Shown one piece after another: positions 1 through 7,626 of a stretch of DNA of 64,000 nucleotides (position 1 is its first letter; each line of letters begins with the position of its first letter). The notes under the pieces are model-generated. The model ran no database searches. It was not told where the DNA came from and was given only the letters and a program-made list of their open reading frames with translations. The position numbers and the translations under genes are program-made. The DNA comes from Miltoncostaea sp963762825 (GTDB lineage Bacteria > Actinomycetota > Thermoleophilia > Miltoncostaeales > Miltoncostaeaceae), in contig CAVXLZ010000001.1 of the NCBI GenBank assembly GCA_963762825.1, positions 930,001 through 994,000 on the forward strand, in the 5' to 3' direction.

Positions 1-1520
1 TCGCGCAGCAGGTTGACCCCGACGAGCACGTCGAACTCGCCTAGCCGCAGCGAACGCACGATCCGGATCCTCTCGAGCGTGTCGATCTCCGAATGCAGGT
101 ATCGCGCCCGGATGCCCGCCTCGGTCAGGTACTCGGTGAGGTCCTCGGCCATCTTCTTCGTGAGCGTCGTGACCAGGGCCCGCTCGCCCCGGTCGGCGCG
201 ATCCCTGATCTCGCCGAGTAGATCGTCGATCTGGTTGGTCGTCGGGCGCACGTCCACCTCGGGGTCGACCAGCCCCGTCGGACGGATGATCTGCTCGACC
301 ACGTTCTCGGAGGTCCGCGCCTCGAACTCCCCGGGGGTGGCCGACACGAACACGACCTGATCGACGCGCTCGAGGAACTCGGGGAGCTGCAGCGGCCGGT
401 TGTCGAGCGCCGACGGGAGCCGGAACCCCGCGTCGATCAGGGCCAGCTTGCGCGAGCGGTCTCCCTCGTACATCCCGCGCAGTTGCCCCATCGTGTTGTG
501 CGACTCGTCGATGAAGCAGAGGAAGTCGTCGGGGAAGAAGTCGAGCAGCGTGTAGGGCGGGCCGCCCGGGTCGCGCCCGTCGAGGATCCGGGAGTAGTTC
601 TCGATACCGGAGCAGAAACCCAGCTCGCGGATCATCTCCATGTCGTACTCGGTGCGCTGGCGCAGCCGGTGCGCCTCCACGAGCTTGCCCGCCGCCTCGA
701 AGCGGCGCAGCTGGTCCTCCAGCTCGGCCCGGATCTCGCGGAGCGCGCGGTCGATGGTCTCGGGCGGGGTGATGTAGTGCGTGGCGGGGTAGATCGCCAG
801 GTGCCCGAGCTCGCCGTAGACCTCGCCCGTGAGCGGGTCGTACTCGGTGATGCTCTCCACCTCGTCGCCGAACATCGAGATCCGGTAGGCGGTCTCCGCA
901 TCGGCCGGCTGCACCTCGATCGTGTCGCCCCGGACGCGGAAGCGCCCGCGCTCCAGGACCGTGTCGTTGCGCTGGTACTGGGTCTCGACCAGGCGACGGA
1001 AGATCCGCTCGCGGGGGTGCTCCTCGCCCACCGTGAGCACGATCACCCGGTCGCGGTAGATATCGGGCGAGCCCACGCCGTAGATGCAGCTCACCGAGGC
1101 GACGATGACGACGTCGCGCCGCGCCAGCAGCGCCGCGGTCGCCGAGTGCCGCAGCCGATCGATCTCGTCGTTGATCGACGAGTCCTTCTCGATGTAGGTG
1201 TCGGTGGCCGCGATGTAGGCCTCCGGCTGGTAGTAGTCGTAGTAACTCACGAAGTACTCGACCGCCGCCTCGGGCAGCAACTCCCGGAACTCGTTGCAGA
1301 GCTGGGCGGCAAGGGTCTTGTTGTGGGCGATCACGAGCGCCGGCCGGGCCGCCTGGGCGAGGACCTGGGCCATCGTGAAGGTCTTCCCGGAGCCCGTGAC
1401 CCCGAGCAGCGTCTGGAACCGGTCGCCACGCGCGAGGCCCGCGGTGAGCTCGGCGATCGCCTGCGGCTGGTCGCCCGTCGGCTGGTACGCCTGGGTGAGC
1501 TGGAAGGGGGTGGTCGCCAC
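1..1520 (-). CDS. uvrB: UvrABC excision nuclease subunit B (partial, 3' end outside window)
   Basis: DNA damage-verifying helicase of nucleotide excision repair; it takes damaged DNA from UvrA and recruits UvrC. The window holds the first ~506 codons. Visible are the Walker A motif GVTGSGKT at residues 40-47, the aromatic beta-hairpin starting YYDYYQPEAY near residue 93 that clamps DNA, the DESH-type Walker B motif in FIDESHNTMGQ, and the helicase motif VFVSATPGEFE. The GTG start at 1518-1520 gives MATTPFQLTQAYQPTGDQPQ, the usual UvrB N-terminus. The order polA-rpsA-coaE-uvrB on one strand matches mycobacteria. I saw no clear LexA (GAAC-N4-GTTC) box upstream. Identity is certain; only the start is mildly uncertain. 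Confidence 0.97.
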   Translation of the reverse strand, partial: MATTPFQLTQAYQPTGDQPQAIAELTAGLARGDRFQTLLGVTGSGKTFTMAQVLAQAARPALVIAHNKTLAAQLCNEFRELLPEAAVEYFVSYYDYYQPEAYIAATDTYIEKDSSINDEIDRLRHSATAALLARRDVVIVASVSCIYGVGSPDIYRDRVIVLTVGEEHPRERIFRRLVETQYQRNDTVLERGRFRVRGDTIEVQPADAETAYRISMFGDEVESITEYDPLTGEVYGELGHLAIYPATHYITPPETIDRALREIRAELEDQLRRFEAAGKLVEAHRLRQRTEYDMEMIRELGFCSGIENYSRILDGRDPGGPPYTLLDFFPDDFLCFIDESHNTMGQLRGMYEGDRSRKLALIDAGFRLPSALDNRPLQLPEFLERVDQVVFVSATPGEFEARTSENVVEQIIRPTGLVDPEVDVRPTTNQIDDLLGEIRDRADRGERALVTTLTKKMAEDLTEYLTEAGIRARYLHSEIDTLERIRIVRSLRLGEFDVLVGVNLLR

Positions 1521-1829
1521 CGTGGAAGAGTAGCGCCGCGCCCGGTCGCCCGGTCTCCTCGCCGGTGGGCCAATCGGAGCAGGCGATTCTTCGTGGACCG
1601 GGCCAAGGTGAGACCCCCGCCGGCCGCCTATCTTGCCACTCGTGAGGTGAGGGCAACACGGGAGACGTCCTCATGTCACGCAGGGCCCCGAGACCGGGAC
1701 TCGGGGCTTCGCACCTCAGCCGGCGGCGTCGCACAGACGCCGCCGGCTGCCCCCATTCTCAGGCCGAAGTCTCTTGCGGCACGTGCGCCCGACAGACAGG
1801 AGCGTCACACCGGGTTCGCACGGGCAGGT
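1521..1829. other. Gene-free region upstream of uvrB with two strong hairpins
   Basis: No convincing coding sequence was found; open frames here are antisense or low-complexity GC frames. Two adjacent perfect inverted repeats stand out: an 8-bp stem at 1685-1692/1700-1707 and a 13-bp stem at 1718-1730/1736-1748 with the 5-nt loop GCACA. Neither is followed by a U-run on either strand, so a classical rho-independent terminator is not certain. The segment must contain the uvrB promoter, but no clear -35/-10 pair was recognised. Confidence 0.6.
1685..1748. repeat. Pair of adjacent perfect inverted repeats (hairpins)
   Basis: GCCCCGAG at 1685-1692 pairs with CTCGGGGC at 1700-1707. AGCCGGCGGCGTC at 1718-1730 pairs without mismatch with 1736-1748 around a 5-nt loop. 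They lie between uvrB and the downstream repeat array. They could form a tandem terminator or RNA structure in the uvrB leader. No T-tract follows on either strand. Confidence 0.6.
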
Positions 1830-2400
1830 GTACCCGGGCCATGGATGGCGTCGAGGGCCGACCCGTCACCCCGGCCGAAGGCCGGAGGGTCGGATGCAGA
1901 TCGGGCCCGGCCAGGGCCGGATTTGCCGCCCTGGGTGCCCCGATAGTGGGCACCCGGTGCGCAGGCGTCACCGGCCGTACCCGGGGCCATGGATGGCCTC
2001 GGGCCCCGACCCGTCACCCCGGCCGCAGGCCGGAGGGTCGGATGCAAATCGGGCCCGGCCAGGGCCGGATTTGCCGCCCTGGGTGCCCCGATAGTGGGCA
2101 CCCGGTGCGTAGTGGGCACCCGGTGCGCAGGCGTCACCGGCCGTACCCGGGGCCATGGATGGCCTCGGGCCCCGACCCGTCACCCCGGCCGAAGGCCGGA
2201 GGGTCGGATGCAAATCGGGCCCGGCCAGGGCCGGATTTGCCGCCCTGGGTGCCCCGATAGTGGGCACCCGGTGCGTAGGCGCCCAGGGCCGGATCTGCCG
2301 CCCTGGGTGCCCCGATAGTGGGCACCCGGTGCGTAGGCGCCGAGGGCCGGATCTGCCGCCCTGGGTGCCCCGACAGTGGGCACCCAGGGCGTCGTCACCC
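1830..2400. repeat. Tandem array of structured repeats (three ~147-bp units, five copies of a 58-bp hairpin core)
   Basis: Full units begin at about 1830, 1977 and 2143. A 58-bp 3' core starting AGGGCCGGAT(T/C)TGCC recurs at 1913, 2061, 2227, 2285 and 2343, the last three at an exact 58-bp period. Each core carries the hairpin GGGTGCCC-CGATAGT-GGGCACCC; in the last copy the loop is CGACAGT and the stem grows to 10 bp (CTGGGTGCCC/GGGCACCCAG). Full units also hold a nested hairpin, CCGACCC around CCGGCC-GAA-GGCCGG and GGGTCGG. Unit 2 carries an extra ~18-bp duplication of GTGGGCACCCGGTGCGTA type. Periods of 58 and 166 are not multiples of three, and all frames are open on both strands, so coding is unlikely. 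The array lies between the end of the PPOX gene and uvrB. Confidence 0.85.
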
Positions 2401-2402
2401 GA

Positions 2403-2858
2403 TCACATGAAGTCGGACATGAACATCGACTTCACCGCGTCCGGGGTGATCTTCAGGAGAACCCGCACCTCGTCCGGTCCCCGGAAGGGGTAGGTGTCCT
2501 CTCCGAGGTACTTCTTGGCCATGGCGTCGATGTGGGCGTCGGCGCCATCGTGGGTGATCTCGGTGACCGTTCCGGTCACCGAGACCGAGTCGTAGGGGTT
2601 GTCGGGGTCGGCCACCGACACCGAGACCCGGGGGTCCTTGCGGACGTTGTCCACCTTGGAGCGCCCCTCGGCCGTGTTGATCAGGATCGTGTCGCCATCC
2701 ACGTCGACCCAGACGACGCTCCCGTGGGGTGCGCCGCCCGCATCCAGCGTGGACAAGTGAACGAAGGCCTGCTTCTGCAGAACGCCTCGCTCGCGCTCGC
2801 TCAGCTCCGCCACCGTCTCCTCCTCTGTCGCGGCCGCATTCGTCGCGTCCGTCCGCAT
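2403..2858 (-). CDS. PPOX-class (probably F420-dependent) flavin/deazaflavin oxidoreductase
   Basis: Split-barrel protein of the pyridoxamine 5'-phosphate oxidase superfamily. The stretch from LSTLDAGGAPHGSVVWVDVD through NTAEGRSKVDNVRKDPRVSV to KYLGEDTYPFRG matches the Rv1155-like F420-binding PPOX subgroup, which reduces or oxidises small molecules with coenzyme F420; the substrate cannot be read from sequence. The frame is open further upstream, but I chose the ATG at 2856-2858 (MRTDATNAAATEEE, 151 aa) because the extra N-terminus is low-complexity and would run into the promoter shared with the divergent glyoxalase gene. It ends a few bases from the hairpin repeat array, whose last hairpin could act as its terminator. 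Confidence 0.8.
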   Translation of the reverse strand: MRTDATNAAATEEETVAELSERERGVLQKQAFVHLSTLDAGGAPHGSVVWVDVDGDTILINTAEGRSKVDNVRKDPRVSVSVADPDNPYDSVSVTGTVTEITHDGADAHIDAMAKKYLGEDTYPFRGPDEVRVLLKITPDAVKSMFMSDFM

Positions 2859-2965
2859 GATCTCTACAGGGTCCGAGCGCGCCACGCCCGCGGGCGCGGC
2901 CTCGGACCGTGGACCCGCGTTAGGCTTGCCGACGTCGCAGACGTTCAACGCCGCGGAGGCCGCCG

Positions 2966-3355
2966 ATGCCCATCGAGCTCATCCACACAATGATCCGAGT
3001 GCTCGACGAGAAGCGCTCGATGGACTTCTACGCGGCGCTCGGTTTCGAGGACCGCGGCCGCAAGCGGGTCGGCAACGACACCGCGACGATCATCTTCATG
3101 GGCCTCCCGGGCGACGGAGACCGCCTCGAGTTGACGGTGAACGACGGCCGCACCGAGCCGTACGAGCACGGCGAGGCCTACGGACACATCGCCCTGACCC
3201 TGGCCGACATGGACTCCGAGCTCGCGGGCCTGGCGGAGAAGGGCATCCACCCGGAGAAGGAGCCCTACTCGGCGTACCCCGGCGGCTCTCGCATCTGCTT
3301 CATCCGCGACCCCGACGGCTACCGGATCGAGCTGATCGAGCGCGGCCTGAACTGA
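2966..3355 (+). CDS. gloA: Lactoylglutathione lyase-like glyoxalase I (VOC superfamily)
   Basis: 129-aa single-domain vicinal-oxygen-chelate protein. The four metal ligands of E. coli GloA align almost position for position: His7, Glu55, His74 and Glu122. Start MPIELIHTMIRV and end DPDGYRIELIERG fit GloA. The family converts the hemithioacetal of methylglyoxal and a thiol to a thioester, detoxifying methylglyoxal. Actinomycetota often use mycothiol rather than glutathione, so the thiol co-substrate is open. A GGAGG ribosome site lies 9 nt before the ATG. It is divergent from the PPOX gene, with 107 bp between them. Confidence 0.88.
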   Translation: MPIELIHTMIRVLDEKRSMDFYAALGFEDRGRKRVGNDTATIIFMGLPGDGDRLELTVNDGRTEPYEHGEAYGHIALTLADMDSELAGLAEKGIHPEKEPYSAYPGGSRICFIRDPDGYRIELIERGLN

Positions 3356-3366
3356 CCCGACGCGAG

Positions 3367-3726
3367 CTACGGGCTCGGGAGCGCGTAGACCTCGACGTGA
3401 TGGCCATCGGGGTCGACGACGCGCGCGAAGGCGAAGCCGTCCTCCGAGATCTCACGGGCGCTCACCGCGAGCCCCTCCGCCACGAAGCGCGCGTGGGCGG
3501 CGACCACGGCGGTGGCGTCGGCCACCTGGAAGCCGAAGTGCCCCGTCGGCTGCGAGGGATCGGGCGGCGCGCCCAGGTGGAGCGCCAGCAACCCGCCGTC
3601 CTCGGCCGCCAGGATGACGAACCCGGGCTCCTCATGCACCGCACGGGCGAGCCCGAAGTGTCGCGCGTAGAAGCGCCTCGACTCGGCGATGTCACTCACA
3701 TGGAGTTGGACGTGGTTGAGCCGCAC
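3367..3726 (-). CDS. VOC-family (glyoxalase/dioxygenase-like) protein
   Basis: 119-aa vicinal-oxygen-chelate domain with the pattern VRLNHVQLHVSDIAESRRFY at the N-terminus, GHFGFQVAD in the middle and DPDGHHVEVYALP at the end. Potential metal ligands are the His of LNHVQLHV, the His of GHFGFQV and the Glu of HVEVYAL. The substrate is not recognisable. The GTG start at 3724-3726 puts the first strand at the N-terminus and leaves 11 nt to the upstream transglycosylase gene, so the two are probably co-transcribed. It converges on gloA with only 11 nt between stops. Confidence 0.8.
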   Translation of the reverse strand: MRLNHVQLHVSDIAESRRFYARHFGLARAVHEEPGFVILAAEDGGLLALHLGAPPDPSQPTGHFGFQVADATAVVAAHARFVAEGLAVSAREISEDGFAFARVVDPDGHHVEVYALPSP

Positions 3727-3737
3727 GGCGTGATCGC

Positions 3738-4439
3738 TCAGCCCGTCGCGCCCTCGCGCGACACGACGAACAGGCGCTCCCCGTAGGCCCGGCGGTAGAT
3801 CGGCACGGCGTCGAGGACGCGCGACACGAACTCGCGCGTCTCGGGGAACGGGATGTCTCCGGGGATGTCCAGACGCTCCCCCCGCCGGCGCGATTCCCGT
3901 AGCCATTCGGTGACGTTGGTCTCACCGCCGTTGTAGGCCGCCAGCGCCAGGGGCACGGTGCCGTACCCGTCGATGAGGTAGCGCAGGTAGCGCGAGCCAT
4001 AGGCGATGTTGACCGCCGGCACCTCGAGCCGATCGGGCGGCGGACTCGGTCGATCGGGCCCCTCGGCGATGAAACGTGCGGTCTCCGGCAGGATCTGCAT
4101 GAGCCCCACCGCCCGCTGGCTGGAGCGGGAGTCGGCCACGAAGCCGCTCTCGGTGTTGATGACGGCGGCGACGAGCGCCGGGTCGAGATCGTTCCGCGCG
4201 GCCTCGGTGCGAATCGAATCCTCGTACTCCAACGGGTACCAGAGACGCGCATACCACGACGGCATCGCCTGGTGGACCTGGAACCAGGCGCCCGCGACCA
4301 CGCCCACGGCGGCCAGGGCGAGCAGCGCCCCCAGCAGCCGCCGGCGCCGACGACGTCGGGGCGGTGGCGTGGGAAATGGTCGCCGCTCCGCGGCCGCCTC
4401 GGCCAGGGCGGTGCTCCCCCCGGGGCGCTGATCACTCAT
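3738..4439 (-). CDS. Membrane-anchored lytic transglycosylase (SLT family)
   Basis: 233-aa peptidoglycan-cleaving enzyme. An Arg-rich cytoplasmic segment (residues 28-34) and one membrane span (about 35-53) precede an extracytoplasmic soluble-lytic-transglycosylase domain. The catalytic Glu is Glu97 in INTESGF, followed by the family motifs SQRAVGLMQILPETA (108-122) and LALAAYNGG. It cleaves the MurNAc-GlcNAc bond with 1,6-anhydro ring formation during wall turnover. The ATG at 4437-4439 overlaps the 3' end of coaE by 8 nt, indicating coupling; a longer in-frame N-terminus would run backwards through coaE and is rejected. Confidence 0.9.
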   Translation of the reverse strand: MSDQRPGGSTALAEAAAERRPFPTPPPRRRRRRRLLGALLALAAVGVVAGAWFQVHQAMPSWYARLWYPLEYEDSIRTEAARNDLDPALVAAVINTESGFVADSRSSQRAVGLMQILPETARFIAEGPDRPSPPPDRLEVPAVNIAYGSRYLRYLIDGYGTVPLALAAYNGGETNVTEWLRESRRRGERLDIPGDIPFPETREFVSRVLDAVPIYRRAYGERLFVVSREGATG

Positions 4440-5040
4440 CGTGACTCGTCGAACATGGTCGCCCAGCGTACTCGGCGTACCGGTCTGCGATCCACGCATG
4501 AAGGCCCGCGATGTCGCCGTCGTTGACGTAGGCACGATCCGCCCGGGTGACCTTCTCCTCCTCGGCGATCTGGCGTGCGCGGCGCTGGTCGAAATCCTGC
4601 CCCCGGGCCTCCACCCGCCCGCGACGCACCGCATCCGACGCGGTCACGACGATCACCGCGTCGAACTCGCCCTCGACGCCCGCCTCGAACAGGATCGGCA
4701 CCTCGCAGACGAGCAGCGGGGGCGGGGGCGTCCGGGCGCAGCACTCGGCGATCCACGCGCGCCGCATCCGGCCCACGCGCGCGAAGACGAGCTGCTCGAG
4801 GAAGGCGAGGCCACCCTTTTCCGCGAACGCCCGTGGCCCGAGGGCGGCGCGATCGACGAGGCCCTGCGCGTCGAGGACCGAGGCCCCGAACCGGCCGCGG
4901 ACCGCCTCGACCACCTCCGGCTCCGCGTAGATCAGATGGACGGCCTCATCGCTCGAGAGCGTGGCCGCCCCGCACCGGGCGAAGGCCGCGAGCGCCTCGG
5001 ACTTGCCGCTGCCGATGCCGCCGGTCAGACCGAGGCAGGG
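4432..5040 (-). CDS. coaE: Dephospho-CoA kinase (start codon unclear)
   Basis: Last step of coenzyme A synthesis, phosphorylating dephospho-CoA. The frame reads CLGLTGGIGSGKSEALAAF with P-loop GGIGSGKS, followed by RGRFGASVLDAQGLVDRAAL and VCEVPILFEAGVEGEFDAVI, all typical. The ~200-aa length is normal. The problem is the start: from the stop near 5431 down to 4914 this frame has no ATG, GTG or TTG, and starting at the GTG at 4912-4914 would delete the P-loop. The codons just before CLGLTGG lie inside a perfect 28-bp palindrome (5036-5063) after the rpsA stop. A CTG start at 5026-5028, or a sequence error in the palindrome, are possibilities; the end coordinate is the minimal plausible N-terminus. 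The rpsA-coaE-uvrB order is conserved in actinobacteria. Confidence 0.82.
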   Translation of the reverse strand, partial: PCLGLTGGIGSGKSEALAAFARCGAATLSSDEAVHLIYAEPEVVEAVRGRFGASVLDAQGLVDRAALGPRAFAEKGGLAFLEQLVFARVGRMRRAWIAECCARTPPPPLLVCEVPILFEAGVEGEFDAVIVVTASDAVRRGRVEARGQDFDQRRARQIAEEEKVTRADRAYVNDGDIAGLHAWIADRYAEYAGRPCSTSHDE

Positions 5041-5063
5041 GGGCGCGCCGGCGCGCCCCCCTG
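5036..5063. terminator. Perfect 28-bp palindrome after rpsA, overlapping the coaE 5' end
   Basis: CAGGGGGGCGCGCC followed directly by GGCGCGCCCCCCTG, with no mismatch. It begins 5 nt after the rpsA TGA (5069-5071) and runs into the first codons of coaE. As RNA it gives a ~12-bp all-G/C stem with a 4-nt loop and no U-tract. It could end or attenuate rpsA transcription, or hold the coaE initiation region in a hairpin. Confidence 0.6.
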
Positions 5064-5068
5064 CAGGA

Positions 5069-6764
5069 TCAGGCCTCGGGGGAGTCGTCGCCCTCCGCAG
5101 CGTCGTCCGCCGGCTCCGCCTCGGCTTCGACGGCGACCTCGGGCTCGATCGCGACCTCGGGCTCCACCGCAGCCTCGGGCTCCGCCACGAGCCTCGGGCT
5201 CCACCACGACCTCGGGCTCCACCACGACCTCGGGCTCCACCGCAGCCTCGGGCTCCACCACGGCCTCGGGCTCGATCGCAGCCTCGGTCTCCGCCTCCGG
5301 CTCGACCGCACCATCGACGTCGGCGACGATCTCGTCGGCCGGGGCCTCGGCCTCGGCGGCGTCCGTCTCCGGCGCGTCCTCGACGACCGTCTCGCCCTCG
5401 TCGTCGGCCACGTAGCCCTCGGGGATGTACTCACCCCCGGCGCCGGCCTCGGCGTCCGCGACCGCTGCCGCCCGGATGTCGTCGGGCAGGTGGTGCTGGA
5501 TCTCGTCGCTGTCGGCCACGCGCTTCAGGCTGAGCGAGAGGCGGCGCCGGTCGGCGTCGATCTCGATCACCCGCACGGCGAGCAGATCGCCCTGGTTGAC
5601 GACCTCGCGCGGGTTCTCCACGTGGTGTGCCGCGAGCTCCGAGATGTGCACGAGCCCCTCCACCCCGGCGTGGATCTCGACGAACGCGCCGAAGGTGACG
5701 ACCTTCGTGACGCGCCCCTCCACGACGTCGTCGACCTGGTAGCTCTCGATGACGCTCTGCCACGGGTCTGCCTGGGTCTGCTTGAGGCCGAGGGAGATCC
5801 GCTGGCGGTCGCGGTCGATGTCGAGCACCTTCACGTTGACCTTCTCACCGATGGTGAGAACCTCGGAGGGGTGGTTGACGTGGCTCCACGAGAGCTCGGA
5901 GATGTGGATCAGGCCGTCGATGCCGTCGAGGTCCACGAAGGCGCCGAACTCGACGATGTTCGAGATGACGCCCTCCACCACCTGGCCGGGCTGGAGATCG
6001 TCGAGGATCTTCTGGCGCACCTCGCGCCGCTCGTCCTCGAGGACCGCCCGGCGCGAGAGCACCACGTTGTTGCGGTTCCGGTTGAGCTCGATCACCTTGC
6101 ACTCGAGCTTGCGGCCGAGGAACTCGTCGAGGTCCTGCACCCGGCGGATGTCGACGAGCGAGGCGGGCAGGAAGCCGCGCACCCCGAGGTCGAGGATCAG
6201 GCCGCCCTTGACCACCTCGATGACCGTGCCCTCCACGTGCTCACCGGCGGCGGCGGCGGCCTCGATGCGCTTCCAGGCCTTCTCGAAGCGCGCCCGCTTC
6301 TTGGAGAGGATCAGACGGCCGTCCGGATCCTCCTTCTGCATGACCAGCGCATCGACCCACTCGCCGAGCTGCACCTCGTCCTCGGGCTTGACGCTCTTGC
6401 GGATCGAGAGCTCGGGGAGCGGGATGACGCCCTCGCTCTTGTACCCGATGTCGACCAGGACCTCGTCCTTGTCGATGCGCACGACCCTGCCGCTGACGAC
6501 ATCCCCCTCGGAGAACACCGGGAGCGTCCCGTCGTAGTTCGGCACCATCTCGCCGTCGATCTCGACGTACTCGGGGCCGTCGAGGGCGCGGACCGGAGTG
6601 TCGAAGTCGAGATCGATCACGGGCGCGTCGTAGTCGATCTCGCCGATCGCGACGGGCTCGTCGGTGGCGGTTGCGGGAGAATCGACGGGGCTCTCGGCAG
6701 CAGTGGCGTCGGGCGCTTCGTCCTCGACTGCGGTCGTGGCGAGTTCGGGATGGTCAGTCGTCAT
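5069..6764 (-). CDS. rpsA: 30S ribosomal protein S1, with a 1-nt frameshift in the C-terminal tail
   Basis: mRNA-binding ribosomal protein with four S1 (OB-fold) repeats: EGDVVSGRVVRIDKDEVLVD, EHVEGTVIEVVKGGLILDLG, VVEGVISNIVEFGAFVDLDG and VVEGRVTKVVTFGAFVEIHA, the last two with the HISEL signature. An acidic Glu/Asp-rich N-terminus (from MTTDHPEL) and a long acidic tail of EPE(V/A)(V/A)V hexapeptides flank them. The span is 1,696 nt, one more than a multiple of three. The tail is built of 18-nt units, but the unit at 5179-5197 has 19 nt, so the frame changes there. Beyond it the acidic code continues in the new frame (AEPEAAVEPEVAIEPE) to the TGA at 5069-5071, whereas the unshifted frame gives an Arg/Gly-rich tail to 5025. 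A TATACT -10-like box lies 73 nt upstream of the ATG. Confidence 0.93.
5143..5287. repeat. 18-bp tandem repeats encoding the acidic tail of S1
   Basis: Eight head-to-tail copies of gctc(c/g)A(C/T)C(A/G)C(G/A)(A/G)CCTCGG type, all 18 nt except the unit at 5179-5197, which has 19 nt (CACGAG-CCTCGG instead of CACGA-CCTCGG). On the minus strand each unit encodes a hexapeptide such as EPEVVV. Slippage in this array probably explains the extra base, whether in the cell or during sequencing. Confidence 0.9.
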
Positions 6765-6836
6765 TAGGTGGGTTGTCCTCGTAGCGGAAATGAGTCCAGG
6801 CACAGACCAGGATTCCGGTCGCGCCGGGGGGCGAAG

Positions 6837-6842
6837 AGTATA
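6837..6842 (-). promoter_or_regulatory. Candidate -10 box of the rpsA promoter
   Basis: The minus strand reads TATACT, one change from TATAAT, in an otherwise GC-rich 133-bp gap before rpsA. It gives a leader of roughly 65-70 nt. No good -35 hexamer lies 17 bp upstream, which is common for actinobacterial promoters. Confidence 0.45.
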
Positions 6843-6897
6843 GACCCGCACCACGGCCCCGACGAGCGTCGCGGCCGGACCCGAAATCGCCGGAAAC

Positions 6898-7593
6898 TCA
6901 GAGTGCGGCGAGCACCTGGGCGAACTCGGGTGACTCGAGCCGGCCGGCACGCGCCACGCGCAACCTGCCGTCGCGGCCCACGACCATCGCGGCCGGGACG
7001 CTGCGCACCGGCAGCCCGGCGGCGCGCGGGTGCTCGGCGAGGTTCACGCGCACCACCTCGCGCTCGCCCGCGGCGCTCTGCAGCGCGCGGGCGACCGGCT
7101 CGCAGCGGGCGCACCCGGGCGCGGTCAGGACGACCAGCCACGGACCCGCGCCGGTGAGCCCGAGATCGTCCCGCACGTCCCCCTCGCCCCCGCGCCGTGC
7201 GGCGAGCAGCAGCCGGTAGACCTCGCACCCGACGCAGAAGCCGGAGATCGCCGACACCAGCGCCAACGCGGCGACGAGGCCGACGACGATCCACCCCGCC
7301 ATCGACTGGCCCACCGCGAGCAGCGCCAGAGCCAGGGAGAGGAACACCGCCGCCAGGGTCTGGGAGAAGCGCACCGGAGCGGCCGGCTCCAGCTCGACCG
7401 GCGGGGGGGCGATGCGCCGGAACACCCACGCCACGGGCGACCACCGGGGCCCCGCCAGTGAGAGCAGCACCAGCACGAGCGCCACGATCACGGCCGGCGG
7501 CGCCCCGAAGACGAGGGCCTCGAGGCTGAGCGCGCCGGTGATGGCCTGCGCGAAGCGAGGCTGGAGGGGGTGCACGGCAGACAAAGATGGCAT
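6898..7593 (-). CDS. DUF4395-thioredoxin fusion membrane protein
   Basis: 231 aa. The N-terminal part (residues ~10-130) has four hydrophobic spans and the DUF4395 hallmarks PRFAQAITG, VRFSQTLAAVF and GFCVGCEVYRLLL (Cys120, Cys123). The C-terminal ~85 residues form a thioredoxin-like domain with active site APGCARCEP (Cys161, Cys164) and the cis-proline loop RSVPAAMVV (Pro200). The two cysteine pairs suggest electron transfer across or at the membrane, as in DsbD/VKOR-like systems; that role is inference. The ATG at 7591-7593 is 13 nt downstream of an AT-rich patch with a TATTCT box, so the transcript may be nearly leaderless. Confidence 0.78.
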   Translation of the reverse strand: MPSLSAVHPLQPRFAQAITGALSLEALVFGAPPAVIVALVLVLLSLAGPRWSPVAWVFRRIAPPPVELEPAAPVRFSQTLAAVFLSLALALLAVGQSMAGWIVVGLVAALALVSAISGFCVGCEVYRLLLAARRGGEGDVRDDLGLTGAGPWLVVLTAPGCARCEPVARALQSAAGEREVVRVNLAEHPRAAGLPVRSVPAAMVVGRDGRLRVARAGRLESPEFAQVLAAL

Positions 7594-7600
7594 TACCCAT

Positions 7601-7606
7601 AGAATA
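7601..7606 (-). promoter_or_regulatory. Candidate -10 box for the DUF4395-thioredoxin gene
   Basis: The minus strand reads TATTCT within the unusually A/T-rich stretch 7598-7618, 7 nt before the ATG. A small GATCT-CAAAA-AGATC inverted repeat lies directly upstream. The spacing implies a leaderless or very short leader. No convincing -35 was found. Confidence 0.35.
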
Positions 7607-7626
7607 CCGATCTTTTTGAGATCCGC

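Noticed and set aside
1521..1700. LexA/SOS box for uvrB
   Set aside because: No GAAC-N4-GTTC or close relative was found by reading.
1830..2400. Open frames of 70-200 aa in the repeat array on both strands
   Set aside because: All six frames are open because the sequence is GC-rich and repetitive; periods of 58 and 166 nt break any frame, and the proteins look like nothing.
1830..2400. CRISPR array
   Set aside because: Units abut each other with no unique spacers; the variable parts are hairpin loops, and no cas genes are present.
4575..6767. 730-aa plus-strand open frame
   Set aside because: Exact antisense of rpsA and coaE, with Asp/His/Leu-rich composition typical of shadow frames.
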